Source of the DNA: Chloroflexota bacterium
Lineage (GTDB): Bacteria > Chloroflexota > Ktedonobacteria > Ktedonobacterales > JADMIN01
NCBI GenBank assembly: GCA_021323855.1
Contig: JAJPKE010000045.1
Coordinates: forward strand, 62,001 to 126,000
DNA length: 64,000 nucleotides
Direction: 5' to 3'
Positions 1 to 10,167 of the stretch are shown here, piece by piece. The first letter of the stretch is position 1. Each line of letters begins with the position of its first letter. The notes below the pieces were generated by a model that was not told the DNA's origin, ran no database searches, and worked only from the letters and a program-made list of their open reading frames with translations. A program made the position numbers and the translations under genes.

Positions 1-33
1 ATTGACCTCTTCCTCGCACGCTAGTACATATCA

Positions 34-2193
34 TCACTGGCGCTGGTGCGAGACCAGCACCAGCGCAGGAACGTGGCTGCGCGCCAGCACCGTCTGCACT
101 GCCTTGCCCAACTGTGGGCGCTCGCCCGTGCCGCGATCATACGCGCCGAGGACGACGAGTTGATATGCGCCGCGCGCCAGTTCGCGCTGGATCATACGGC
201 CCGGATTATCGGCGATATGCACCACACGCGACACTGGCACGCCCAGCCGCTTGACGCGAAACTCCAACTCATCGAGGGTGTTCGCCGCCGTCGCTCGCAG
301 CCGGGGCGCATTGGTCTCGCGCCAGAACAAGGCATCCATGTTCGCGGCAACGACATTCATCAGCACCAGTTCCGCGCCGTAGCTCTGCGCCAGGTGCGCC
401 GCAATGTCGCCCGCCGCCATCGAATATTCCAAGCCGTTGGTCGGCACCAGAATGCGCCTGACCTCCGCCTTCGGATAGCGTTCTTCTTCGCTCGCCACCA
501 GCAACACGTCCATCTGCGCCTCGTGGATCAGCGCATCTTGCAGCGGGCCAAACGTGAGGCTGCGCAGCCGCAGATGCGGATGCCCACCGATTACCAGCAG
601 ATCATGCTGCTTGGCGGCGTCCAGCACGGCGCGCAACGTATCTGAAGTATCCGATGAGGGGCCGGAACTCCTGCGAAATAGCTCCACGTTGCGCAGCGTC
701 GCGGCGGCGTTGAGAGCGGCGCGCGCCACCACTGTCGAGGGCTGCCGCGCAATCGCCTGCTCCGGCGCGGTATCTGCGCCATCCTCTACCAGAAACTCGG
801 TGACATCGAAGATTTCGCCCTGCTCGTGCTTGGAGAGCGCAATCCGCTGCACCACATCGGTCGTCAACGCCGGCAAGAGTTGCGGCTCAACCGGCACCAC
901 CACCCGCTCGATCCGTGGCACATAGGCGCGGCGTGCTGCCTCCTCGCGTTCCAGCCGCTGCTGTTCCTCGCTGCTGACGGGCGCGCGGCGAGTCAATGCC
1001 GTCAGCAGCATTGGGGTGAGCAACACCGTTAGCATGGCGACGATGGTATAGATGGTATACGTGCGGACGGTGAGCAGCCCCAGCTCAACGCCAATGATCG
1101 CCACGATGACATCGGTGCCGCCTTTGAGGTTGATACCGACGCCGACGATGGCCGCTTCCCAGGAACCCAGGCCGCCGAGCCGCGCGCCCAGCAGGCCAAA
1201 GACAATTTTGACGGCGCTGGCGACGATCAACAGCAGCGCAATAGCGCCGAGCGCCGTGACACTGCGCAGTTGAAAGATGTCTACGCGCATGCCCGCCAGC
1301 ACAAAGAAGATTGGCGCAAAGAGCGCGGTCGCCAGCGCCTGAATGCCTTCTACCAGTGTCCGGTTCTTGCGCGGCGCGCGGCTGAGCAGCACGCCAAAGA
1401 CGAACGCGCCGAGCAGTGGATGCAGTCCGAGCGCCTGTGTAATGCCTGCGGCTGTGAACGTCAGCACGAGCACCAATGAAAGTTGCCCGCGAATGATGCC
1501 GGTGGAGTCTGCGACGCGGCGCATCGCCCAGAAGGTGAAGGCGCGACCAAGCGTGAACATCAGCAGAAAGAAAAGTCCAGCGTAGAGGACGCTGCGCAGC
1601 CCGGCCAGCAACGCCGCGTTGGTGTGGATGGCGGCGGCCACCGAGACGAGCGGCCACGCGACCACCTCGCTGGCAACGCCGATGGCGAGGATCACCTGCG
1701 CATAGCGGCGGCGCTGTTCCTCGCGTTCCAGCAAGATTTTGGCGGCGACGCTGACGGCGGTGACGGAGAGAACGATGCCCAGAAAGATGCCATATTGAAA
1801 CGGACGCCCCAGAATGACGATGGCGAAGAGCGTGCCCGCTAGCAACGACATGACAATAGAGAAGCCTGCGCCGAAGAAACCAGGGCAGGCCTCTGCGCGC
1901 AAGATGCCCAGGTCCACCTCAATGCCAGCAATCAAGAGCAGCAGAATTGCGCCGACCCAGGAGAAACCGGAAAGCACCTGCGAGGTTCCCTGCTCGTTGA
2001 AGAGCATGTTGTGGAGTCCCGGCAGCAGCGCGCCAAAGACCGACGGGCCGAGGATCACGCCAGCGAAGAGTTCGCCTAGCACCTCCGGCTGGCGCAGGCG
2101 GCGCGCCAGTTCACCGGCGGCGCGCGCCGCCACCAGAATCACCGCCAGCGCGATCAGGCTTCTGAGCAACTGCTGTTCGGACAATCCCTGCAC
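34..2193 (-). CDS. Cation/proton antiporter (CPA2/Kef type) with two C-terminal Usp domains
   Basis: Inner-membrane monovalent cation:proton antiporter fused to cytosolic nucleotide-binding-like universal stress domains. The first ~400 residues are a run of hydrophobic helices with family-typical stretches (QPEVLGELFAGVILGPS near the N terminus, HPLLGAFVFGVLL in mid protein). After a charged linker (EEQQRLEREEAARR) come two Usp-like domains, roughly residues 430-575 (RVVVPVEPQL) and 585-720 (RRILVPTNG ... LVVLGAYDRGTG). About 720 aa, normal for antiporter-Usp fusions. An ATG at 2214 has no ribosome site. The GTG at 2193 is preceded by GGAGAAGGGAG at good spacing and is preferred. Ion specificity cannot be read from the sequence. 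Downstream of pckG on the same strand but separated by a hairpin. Confidence 0.9.
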   Translation of the reverse strand: MQGLSEQQLLRSLIALAVILVAARAAGELARRLRQPEVLGELFAGVILGPSVFGALLPGLHNMLFNEQGTSQVLSGFSWVGAILLLLIAGIEVDLGILRAEACPGFFGAGFSIVMSLLAGTLFAIVILGRPFQYGIFLGIVLSVTAVSVAAKILLEREEQRRRYAQVILAIGVASEVVAWPLVSVAAAIHTNAALLAGLRSVLYAGLFFLLMFTLGRAFTFWAMRRVADSTGIIRGQLSLVLVLTFTAAGITQALGLHPLLGAFVFGVLLSRAPRKNRTLVEGIQALATALFAPIFFVLAGMRVDIFQLRSVTALGAIALLLIVASAVKIVFGLLGARLGGLGSWEAAIVGVGINLKGGTDVIVAIIGVELGLLTVRTYTIYTIVAMLTVLLTPMLLTALTRRAPVSSEEQQRLEREEAARRAYVPRIERVVVPVEPQLLPALTTDVVQRIALSKHEQGEIFDVTEFLVEDGADTAPEQAIARQPSTVVARAALNAAATLRNVELFRRSSGPSSDTSDTLRAVLDAAKQHDLLVIGGHPHLRLRSLTFGPLQDALIHEAQMDVLLVASEEERYPKAEVRRILVPTNGLEYSMAAGDIAAHLAQSYGAELVLMNVVAANMDALFWRETNAPRLRATAANTLDELEFRVKRLGVPVSRVVHIADNPGRMIQRELARGAYQLVVLGAYDRGTGERPQLGKAVQTVLARSHVPALVLVSHQRQ

Positions 2194-2312
2194 CGCGTCA
2201 CTCCCTTCTCCCATGTCAATGCGCCACTATCGGCTAGCACCCGATCTCCAATCATGCGCTGTGTTGCGCTGGCGACAGTATAGCCTACCAGGAGTTTCCA
2301 CGCGATGCAAAA

Positions 2313-2346
2313 CAACCGGATACCTCGAATTCAAGATATCCGGTTG
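2313..2346. terminator. Inverted repeat, probable terminator after pckG
   Basis: Perfect 10-bp arms CAACCGGATA (2313-2322) and TATCCGGTTG (2337-2346) with a 14-nt loop, lying between the end of pckG and the antiporter start on the same strand. There is no clear T run, so the terminator role is inferred. Confidence 0.45.
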
Positions 2347-2366
2347 GTAATCAGTAACCTATGGTT

Positions 2367-2403
2367 CCCCCTCTCCTCGCGGGAGAGGGGGTAGGGGGTG
2401 AGG
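2367..2403. repeat. Dispersed hairpin repeat, family A, copy 1
   Basis: CCCCCTCTCC (2367-2376) pairs with GGAGAGGGGG (2382-2391) and is followed by GGGGGTGAGG, the flank seen at most family A copies. It abuts the pckG stop codon. Confidence 0.8.
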
Positions 2404-2404
2404 T

Positions 2405-4162
<1,758 letters not shown>

Positions 4163-4387
4163 AGAATAATTTCTCCCTCATCGTTGATTCGGAAAAAGCG
4201 CGCTGCGCCGCTGCAACGCGCTCCGTGTGTCTCCGGGTGGTGGACTCTCGCCGATTCTTCACATTGCGACATATCCACACGCTATATACAAGCCTACCAT
4301 TAGGGCTACCTTGTGCGCAAGAAGTAGTAGCGTCCATAATGAGCGAGTATGAATAGGAACCCGTGTGTAGAGAGGGCTGGTGACGTT

Positions 4388-4684
4388 ATGCTGCGTAAAG
4401 GGCTGGGATGCCTCATTCTGCTGGTCAGCTCCATCGCCGCTATCGCAGCCATTGGCGCGATCCTGCTGATTCAGGCGATGGGCGAGCGCACACGGTCGGT
4501 GCCGCTGATTGGCGGACTGACGACCTCTTCGAGCAGCGGGCAGAGTGTCAATGTGCCGCTGATCGTTATTATCCTGGTTGTCGCATTCATCGGCTATATC
4601 GTTGGCCTGGGTCTGCTGACCGCCATCCCCACAGACAGACCCCGGCGCGGGCGCTTTCCGCTGGGCCGCAGAAATCGCGCGTAA
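4388..4684 (+). CDS. Small two-helix membrane protein
   Basis: 98 aa from an ATG preceded by GAGAGGG and GGTGA. Helix 1 covers about residues 5-27 (GCLILLVSSIAAIAAIGAIL). A short Ser-rich extracytoplasmic loop (TTSSSSGQ) follows, then helix 2 (VPLIVIILVVAFIGYIVGLGL) and a basic tail PRRGRFPLGRRNRA. No recognised family. Divergent from pckG, but nothing links the two functionally. Confidence 0.6.
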   Translation: MLRKGLGCLILLVSSIAAIAAIGAILLIQAMGERTRSVPLIGGLTTSSSSGQSVNVPLIVIILVVAFIGYIVGLGLLTAIPTDRPRRGRFPLGRRNRA

Positions 4685-4973
4685 TGAAGTTCAGTGAAGT
4701 ATGCGCCAACCTCAATGCGCTCTTCCTCATCGCCGCTTCTTACAACCCAATGTAAAATCCTATCGCAGGTTGCAGTATACGTTGACATCATACTTGAAGT
4801 AATGATATAGTTGGCATCATTCGTTCGTACAGTTGAGATGATAAAGAAAAACTACCAGTTTCGTCTCAGTAATTGCCATTTTGCATCAGGTCGAGCCTCG
4901 TATATGTATGGCTTGAACCTGCCCGTTTACAATTTTCGCAGCGAAACTGGTATAGCTGGTGTGAGGGCATCTG
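4685..4973. other. Intergenic region, AT-richer
   Basis: About 290 bp without a convincing gene or structured repeat. It presumably carries the promoter of the following membrane protein. Confidence 0.4.
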
Positions 4974-6446
4974 ATGAACTCGAGATTTCGTGGCATTGTC
5001 GTCCTTATTTGCTGTATCGTTATCCTCTTTTGTTCATTCGCTTTTCAATGGTTCATCATCAAATATCAACCCACTGGCGGCTATGCGCCTCGGTATTTCT
5101 ATTTCTCTTTCGCGGACCTCATCGGGCATTATAAGGATGTGAGTTCGATCAAGTTCGTCTATGCACAGTTGGGGTGGGTTGCCCTGCTGGGTCTGACCTC
5201 TATTTTTCAGATATCTTTTCTCGAAGGCTGGATTCAAAATCAAATCAAGAGTTTCATAGACATTGTTACCTTCGCGTTGACCTTCTTCAATACCGTCCAC
5301 GATAAAGCGATCATCACGCAATTGGATCCCCAAACATTCAAAAGCATCTTTGGGACAAACGACGTAGCGTATGTGCTGCATAATTCCACCACGCAAATCT
5401 CGATGGGCTACATCGCAACTATCGTTGCAACTATCATTATCAGCCTCGTCCTGGCGATTCCCTCTGATTCCATGTCTGTCGAGCAACTGAACGGCATCCC
5501 TGGCAGAAAGTATGCAATCGCTCTTGCAGCGTGCAGTGTGATTATGTGCTGCACCCTTTCAACTATTGCAGCCCTCTCCGGCGCAACGACCACCACCTTT
5601 GAGTTTTACGATAAGAGCCACTTTGTGACGGTCAGTTCCACGCTTGGCTGGCAAGATACGAAGTTGGTCATCAAGAAGGGCGACATCGTATATCTGCTCT
5701 ATGTGCCGCATGCCGGTACATGGACGGCCCATAAGCAGAACGCCGCATCCTATACAGATGCCAAAGGTGATCTCTCATCGCTGGCAACCGAGACCGCGCA
5801 TAGCAAACTCCCCCTCTATGGGTTTCCAGTGCAGGCGCTGATCGGCAAAATTGGCAACAACTCACCTTTTCTGGTAGGCAATGGCGATTCGTTCCTTGCC
5901 TCAGACGACGGCGCGCTCTCGTTGCGCATGAATCAAAGCGATGGCGCGCTTGCCTCTGACGCCGGGACCATCGAGGAACAGATCACGATTGTGCGCTATG
6001 TGAGTGGCTTTCATCTCACCTTCACCAAAGTCACGCTTCCTGCTACCTCGGGTTGGCATGATACGGCTATCACAGCGAGCGCGAATAGTGATGTCTTCAG
6101 CATGTCTTATATCTATGGCTCAGGAACGATGGCGCATAGCAATACGCTCGTCGCTCCCGATGCGGAAAACGGCGTTCCTCCTGACTTCACCTTCATCCTC
6201 CAGGGGTTTGACACTAACTTCCCCTATACCTACACAGGGCAAGGGCTTTCGGCAAAGTTTGGCACAGAGTCGCCGTTCTACTGCGGGTTTGGCACACTGG
6301 CGCGGCCAAAACCAGATGCGACCTCTTCTGCTGAGGGCGATCACCTCTATTTGAGCATCCTGAATGCGGGCAGCGCCCAGGGGTCCATCCAGGTCTTCAT
6401 CGGCCACATGACGCTGGATTCCGTCTCCACTTATAACTATGTGTAG
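4974..6446 (+). CDS. Membrane protein with large C-terminal beta-rich domain, unknown function
   Basis: 490 aa, not recognised. The N-terminal ~210 residues hold about five hydrophobic segments, including 8-30 (IVVLICCIVILFCSFAF), one near 65-85, and two in the 145-205 region (YIATIVATIIISLVLAIP, KYAIALAACSVIMCC). The remaining ~280 residues are Ser/Thr/Gly-rich with alternating hydrophobics and no helix-like runs, suggesting an extracytoplasmic beta domain. GAGGGC precedes the ATG. The base composition is noticeably more AT-rich than neighbouring genes, which could indicate transfer. It ends at a strong hairpin facing the convergent downstream gene. Confidence 0.75.
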   Translation: MNSRFRGIVVLICCIVILFCSFAFQWFIIKYQPTGGYAPRYFYFSFADLIGHYKDVSSIKFVYAQLGWVALLGLTSIFQISFLEGWIQNQIKSFIDIVTFALTFFNTVHDKAIITQLDPQTFKSIFGTNDVAYVLHNSTTQISMGYIATIVATIIISLVLAIPSDSMSVEQLNGIPGRKYAIALAACSVIMCCTLSTIAALSGATTTTFEFYDKSHFVTVSSTLGWQDTKLVIKKGDIVYLLYVPHAGTWTAHKQNAASYTDAKGDLSSLATETAHSKLPLYGFPVQALIGKIGNNSPFLVGNGDSFLASDDGALSLRMNQSDGALASDAGTIEEQITIVRYVSGFHLTFTKVTLPATSGWHDTAITASANSDVFSMSYIYGSGTMAHSNTLVAPDAENGVPPDFTFILQGFDTNFPYTYTGQGLSAKFGTESPFYCGFGTLARPKPDATSSAEGDHLYLSILNAGSAQGSIQVFIGHMTLDSVSTYNYV

Positions 6447-6459
6447 TGGATGCGGAGAA

Positions 6460-6485
6460 TGGCCGGTGGATTCATCCACCGGCCA
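6460..6485. terminator. Bidirectional hairpin between convergent genes
   Basis: Perfect 12-bp arms TGGCCGGTGGAT (6460-6471) and ATCCACCGGCCA (6474-6485) between two convergent genes. There is no T tract; the role is inferred from placement. Confidence 0.6.
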
Positions 6486-6495
6486 CCCTGGCTAT

Positions 6496-6831
6496 CTATT
6501 TCTTGTCGCGTACCGGCGTCTCCGCGACGGTGAGCGCCGTCTCGAGTACACCCTTGACCTGCGCCAGGGCGGGGTATGATCCCGCCTGTAACGCCTGAAG
6601 CGCAATGCGGCAGGCGTCCCAGAGTGCGGGCGCTGCCGCCATCGCCTGCGCCAGCCGTAGCTCTTCCTCTTCGCTGGCGCCGCCGATTACGCGCGCCACC
6701 TCCTGCCCCTGCTCCGTCACAATTCTGCACTCAAGTTGCTGCGCTTGTGATGTGTGTTGTGTTGCCCGTTTCCGCGATTTGCCAGTGCCGCTTTTTGTCG
6801 CTGGTGTACGCACTACTTCGACTGCGAACAT
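6496..6831 (-). CDS. Hypothetical protein, small
   Basis: 111 aa from an ATG with AGGTGA 8 nt upstream; a longer frame reading further upstream lacks such a site and looks non-coding. The N-terminal half is basic (GKSRKRATQ). The C-terminal half (EEEELRLAQAMAAAPALWDACRIALQAL) is predicted helical and resembles the short C-terminal segment of phage and plasmid proteins that carry an Ala-rich LAxAAPELL motif. Function unknown. Confidence 0.65.
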   Translation of the reverse strand: MFAVEVVRTPATKSGTGKSRKRATQHTSQAQQLECRIVTEQGQEVARVIGGASEEEELRLAQAMAAAPALWDACRIALQALQAGSYPALAQVKGVLETALTVAETPVRDKK

Positions 6832-7078
6832 ATCCCCGTCACCTCTGCTCTGATAAGTGCTGCTAGCTGTGCAGTTGCGTTGCGTTGCGCCGTTCTCCGC
6901 TGCATACGGTGCGTGCGAACTCAACCGCACGTATGGTATGTCCAATACAACGCGCCACTCCGGCATTGTTGCGCAAACGGTACTGCTTTCCCAGCAGTGC
7001 CTTTATGCTGTATGGAGCCAATCTGGTGATATACTACAGTTGATGAGTAATGCTGAATGAAGATTATAGGAGGCTCGT

Positions 7079-7318
7079 ATGATCGAGCGATTGCAGCGCG
7101 CCCTCGAACATATTGATGAATTGCCAACTCCCATTCAGGAAGAACTTGCCGAGCAGATTGAACAGTATCTGGAGCCGTTTGATTTGCCAAAAGGGAGCCT
7201 TGCCGGTTCTATGCCAGACTTACCTGACGATACTGAAGAGATACTCCTTCGTTGGAGACGCGAAGTTCCGCCAACACCCCCATTAGATGAACAGCTACGC
7301 TGGTTGGAGGAAGAGTGA
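7079..7318 (+). CDS. Putative antitoxin of a VapBC-like pair
   Basis: 79 aa, acidic, with a predicted amphipathic N-terminal helix (IERLQRALEHIDELPTPIQEELAEQIEQ) and a Pro-rich, Trp-containing C terminus (PPTPPLDEQLRWLEEE). AGGAGG lies just upstream. It overlaps the PIN-domain gene by 4 bp (GTGA), the usual antitoxin-toxin coupling. No AbrB, RHH or Phd motif is visible, so it is called from context and size. The C-terminal tail is a plausible PIN-binding segment. Confidence 0.75.
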   Translation: MIERLQRALEHIDELPTPIQEELAEQIEQYLEPFDLPKGSLAGSMPDLPDDTEEILLRWRREVPPTPPLDEQLRWLEEE

Positions 7319-7734
7319 GCGGCTATCTTCTTGACACTGGCATCGTCACTGCATATCTCAGAGGCCGTGACGGCGCAGTAGCGTTGGTTCAGCCCTGGAT
7401 TGATGCAGGTGAAGCTGCTGTTAGTGTCATTGTGTATGGTGAGGCAATCGAATTCTTCAAGAGCTTGCCAAACTTTCCGCGTCGCCAAGCTTTGCTGCGG
7501 ACGTTGCTGCGCCAGGTACGCACATATGACCTCACGTATTCAATTCTGGAACGCTATGCTGATTTACGTCGTGCAATGCGGCCACCACAAGGCCCAGGTT
7601 TGATTGGCGATCTTGATACGATCATGGCTGCTACCGCCCTCGAACGCCACCTGACTGTCGTCACGATTGATAGCGATTTTACTCGTGCGCCTGGTCTCCC
7701 GGTCATGTTCCTCAGTCGCAAAGATCTTCTATAA
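7315..7734 (+). CDS. vapC: PIN-domain ribonuclease toxin (VapC-like)
   Basis: 139 aa PIN domain, a Mg-dependent RNase that in VapC toxins cleaves tRNA or rRNA. The acidic active-site set is in place: Asp7 (LLDTGI), Glu43 (VYGEAIEF), Asp101 (GDLDTIMAATAL), Asp121 (TIDSDFTRAPGL). The GTG start overlaps the antitoxin stop, so the two are translationally coupled. The toxin appears intact. The natural RNA target is unknown. Confidence 0.9.
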   Translation: MSGYLLDTGIVTAYLRGRDGAVALVQPWIDAGEAAVSVIVYGEAIEFFKSLPNFPRRQALLRTLLRQVRTYDLTYSILERYADLRRAMRPPQGPGLIGDLDTIMAATALERHLTVVTIDSDFTRAPGLPVMFLSRKDLL

Positions 7735-7894
7735 GGATTACAGTCTGCTGTACCTTTCCCCAGATCGACAAACTGGTGTAAGCGTAGCAACATGCGCACC
7801 CCTGCTCCGTATATCTTCTGTCTTCGCTGTGTCATGGTTGGAGTATGCGATGTCCATTTCTTGCGAAGACCCTACACGAGATGAGCGTTTCAGA

Positions 7895-7946
7895 TCATAG
7901 AACAACGTCATAGAACAACGTCATAGAACAACGTCATAGAACAACG
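7895..7946. repeat. Four tandem 13-bp direct repeats upstream of the P450 gene
   Basis: TCATAGAACAACG is repeated four times without mismatch, ending 35 bp before the P450 start codon. The tract is therefore inside the probable leader or promoter region. Confidence 0.95.
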
Positions 7947-7981
7947 GGCAACAGGTGACGAAAGAGAAGCGAGAGGAAGAT

Positions 7982-9319
7982 ATGGGAAAACCACTGAGCG
8001 AAGCGCCTGTCACGCGGCTCACCGCGATGGATATGCTCTCCGGCGCAATGGCTGAACGCATGGCGCGCGAGGCCGAAGAACTCGGCCCGCTGATCCGCTG
8101 GCCGCTCCAGTTCGGACCGGCGGGCAGCGAAATCATCTATCTGATTGGCGCCGAGGCTAATAAGCTGGTCTTCAACACCAAACGCGATGCCTTCAGCCAC
8201 GATAAGGGTTGGACGCCCTTTATTGGCGACCTCATGGGGCGTGGTCTGCTCAACCAGGACAACCCCGAATGGGCGCGCAGCCGCAAGATGTGGAATCCCG
8301 CCTTCACCAACGCTTATATGGAGACCTATCTGCCGCTGATACAGCGGATTGTCGCGCAGCATACTGACACCTGGGCCGGACAGGAGCAGGTGGATATCTT
8401 CCAGGAGATGCGGCAGATTACCTTCCATGTCGCGGCGACTGCGCTAGCGGGGATTGACCAGCCGGAGGCAGTGGAGCATCTGCAAAAGCTCTTTTACGAT
8501 CTGCTACCGCGCGCTGGTATGTTCTTTGGCGATGAGGCGGCGTATGAGGAGTATGAGCGCGCGGCGCTGGCGGCCCGTGACCAGCTCGATAGCATGCTGT
8601 TACGGTTGATTGCCGAACGCCGCGCCACGCCGGAGAGTCAGGCGCGCGATGTCCTCGGCATGATCGTGCATGCGCAGGATGACCAGGGCCAGACGCTGAC
8701 CGACGAGGAAGTGCTGGGGCACCTCTACATTCTGCTGGTGGCGGGCCACGAAACGACCACCACGCTTGCCGCCTGGACGCTCTACCTGCTGGCGACACAG
8801 CCGGAGCAACGGCGCAAGGTGGAGGACGAGCTACAAACGCTGCTGGCTGGCTCCAGTGGTCCGCTCTCCGTGGAGGCGGCGCGCAACCTGCATGCGCTCG
8901 ATCTCTTCATTCGCGAGGCTGGGCGGCTCCATTCGCCGGTGCAGAGTGTGCCGCGTGGCATGGTGGAAGAGGTGGAGTTTGCCGGGTATACGCTGCCCGC
9001 CGGCGCGATGGTGCGCGTGGCGCTTGCCGCCTGCCACCGTATGCCGCGCTACTTCGCCAACCCCAATGAGTTCGACCCGGATCGCTTTGCGCCGCCGCGC
9101 GAGGAGGACCGCAAGACGCCGTATTCGCTAGTGACGTTCGGCGGCGGTCCGCGCCTCTGCATCGGCGTCAATTTCGCCAACATCGAGGTGAAGGCCATCG
9201 CCGCCGATGTGCTGCGCAAATACGAACTGACGCCTGTGGAATCTGAGCCGCCGCTGGATATGGGTTTCATCACCGTCATCATGCCCGGTGGCATGCCCAT
9301 GCGCGTCCGTCACCGCTAA
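7982..9319 (+). CDS. Cytochrome P450
   Basis: 445 aa soluble bacterial P450 monooxygenase. The I-helix oxygen-activation motif AGHETTTT lies in mid protein, the K-helix ExxR is EAGR, and the heme-binding loop is FGGGPRLCIG with the axial Cys. The ATG is chosen because GAGAGGAAG precedes it; an in-frame GTG nine codons earlier is less well supplied. No ferredoxin or reductase gene is adjacent, so the electron donor must be elsewhere. Substrate unknown. A tandem 13-bp repeat lies immediately upstream. The next gene is convergent only 14 bp away. Confidence 0.95.
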   Translation: MGKPLSEAPVTRLTAMDMLSGAMAERMAREAEELGPLIRWPLQFGPAGSEIIYLIGAEANKLVFNTKRDAFSHDKGWTPFIGDLMGRGLLNQDNPEWARSRKMWNPAFTNAYMETYLPLIQRIVAQHTDTWAGQEQVDIFQEMRQITFHVAATALAGIDQPEAVEHLQKLFYDLLPRAGMFFGDEAAYEEYERAALAARDQLDSMLLRLIAERRATPESQARDVLGMIVHAQDDQGQTLTDEEVLGHLYILLVAGHETTTTLAAWTLYLLATQPEQRRKVEDELQTLLAGSSGPLSVEAARNLHALDLFIREAGRLHSPVQSVPRGMVEEVEFAGYTLPAGAMVRVALAACHRMPRYFANPNEFDPDRFAPPREEDRKTPYSLVTFGGGPRLCIGVNFANIEVKAIAADVLRKYELTPVESEPPLDMGFITVIMPGGMPMRVRHR

Positions 9320-9333
9320 TTATTGGCAAATCG

Positions 9334-9987
9334 CTATGCGCGACGCCAGGCCACCGCGCGCCCTGCTCCATCTTCAGCGCGAATAGGCAGATCGTCAAAG
9401 CGCTCGTTGATGCTGGAGCCGCAAACGCTAATGTCGTCGCCATAGATATGCAGCGAGATGGCTAGCTGATCGCCAGCGTTGTGGACTCGATGAATATTTT
9501 CCTCGGGCGGGATCAGCGCGGAGGTGACGCCGCCTGGTGAGACGAACCATTCGCCTGTCTGCACCAGCCAGCGGTTGCCTGTGTCATCTTCGCGCAGGCT
9601 ATAGCGCCGCTCGTACTCCTGGCCTTCCAGCACGCCAACCACGCACCAGCAGATATGATCGTGAATAGGCGTTGCCTGGCCGGGCAGCCAGACCAGCGAA
9701 ACCACTGAAAAGCGGCGGCTGGGCGCAACCGCGACGACATGCGAGCGATAGCGGTCTGGCCAGGAGGCACGCTGCTCTTCCGTCAGCAGATGAGGCACGC
9801 GCAGCAGCGGTTTGAGCGCATCCTGCACACCAGCGACGACTCGTTCCGTGTCCGGCTCCGCATCCATCAGCGACTCAATGGTAGCCACGAATGTTTCGAT
9901 GCTCTCTACCTGGTTGAAACTATTGGAGAAGCTACTTGGCTGAAGCGAGCCGCTACGATGAGACGGGCCATTCAGGGATGCAGGCAT
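9334..9987 (-). CDS. Cysteine-dioxygenase-like cupin
   Basis: 217 aa. The central cupin core contains TPIHDHICWCVVGVLEGQEYE, the HxH...E metal-binding signature of type I cysteine dioxygenase-like proteins, with a third His likely in HRVHNAGDQLAISLHIYG. This family adds O2 to thiols such as cysteine using Fe(II). The true substrate cannot be read from the sequence. GGAGGTGA precedes the ATG. Transcribed from its own upstream region (9988-10167) and convergent with the P450. Confidence 0.8.
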   Translation of the reverse strand: MPASLNGPSHRSGSLQPSSFSNSFNQVESIETFVATIESLMDAEPDTERVVAGVQDALKPLLRVPHLLTEEQRASWPDRYRSHVVAVAPSRRFSVVSLVWLPGQATPIHDHICWCVVGVLEGQEYERRYSLREDDTGNRWLVQTGEWFVSPGGVTSALIPPEENIHRVHNAGDQLAISLHIYGDDISVCGSSINERFDDLPIRAEDGAGRAVAWRRA

Positions 9988-10167
9988 GTGTCACCTCCAG
10001 CACCATTGATGCAGGTTCAACCGCTACCGTGACGATCTTTCATTGAGCGGCATGATAGCTGGAGGTGCGCCTCACTGTCTATGGAAAAACGACTGCAAAG
10101 GGCCATTGGAACCGGATTGGAACGAACTTGATACCATGTTGGCAGCGAATGGCGCTGTATTCACGAA

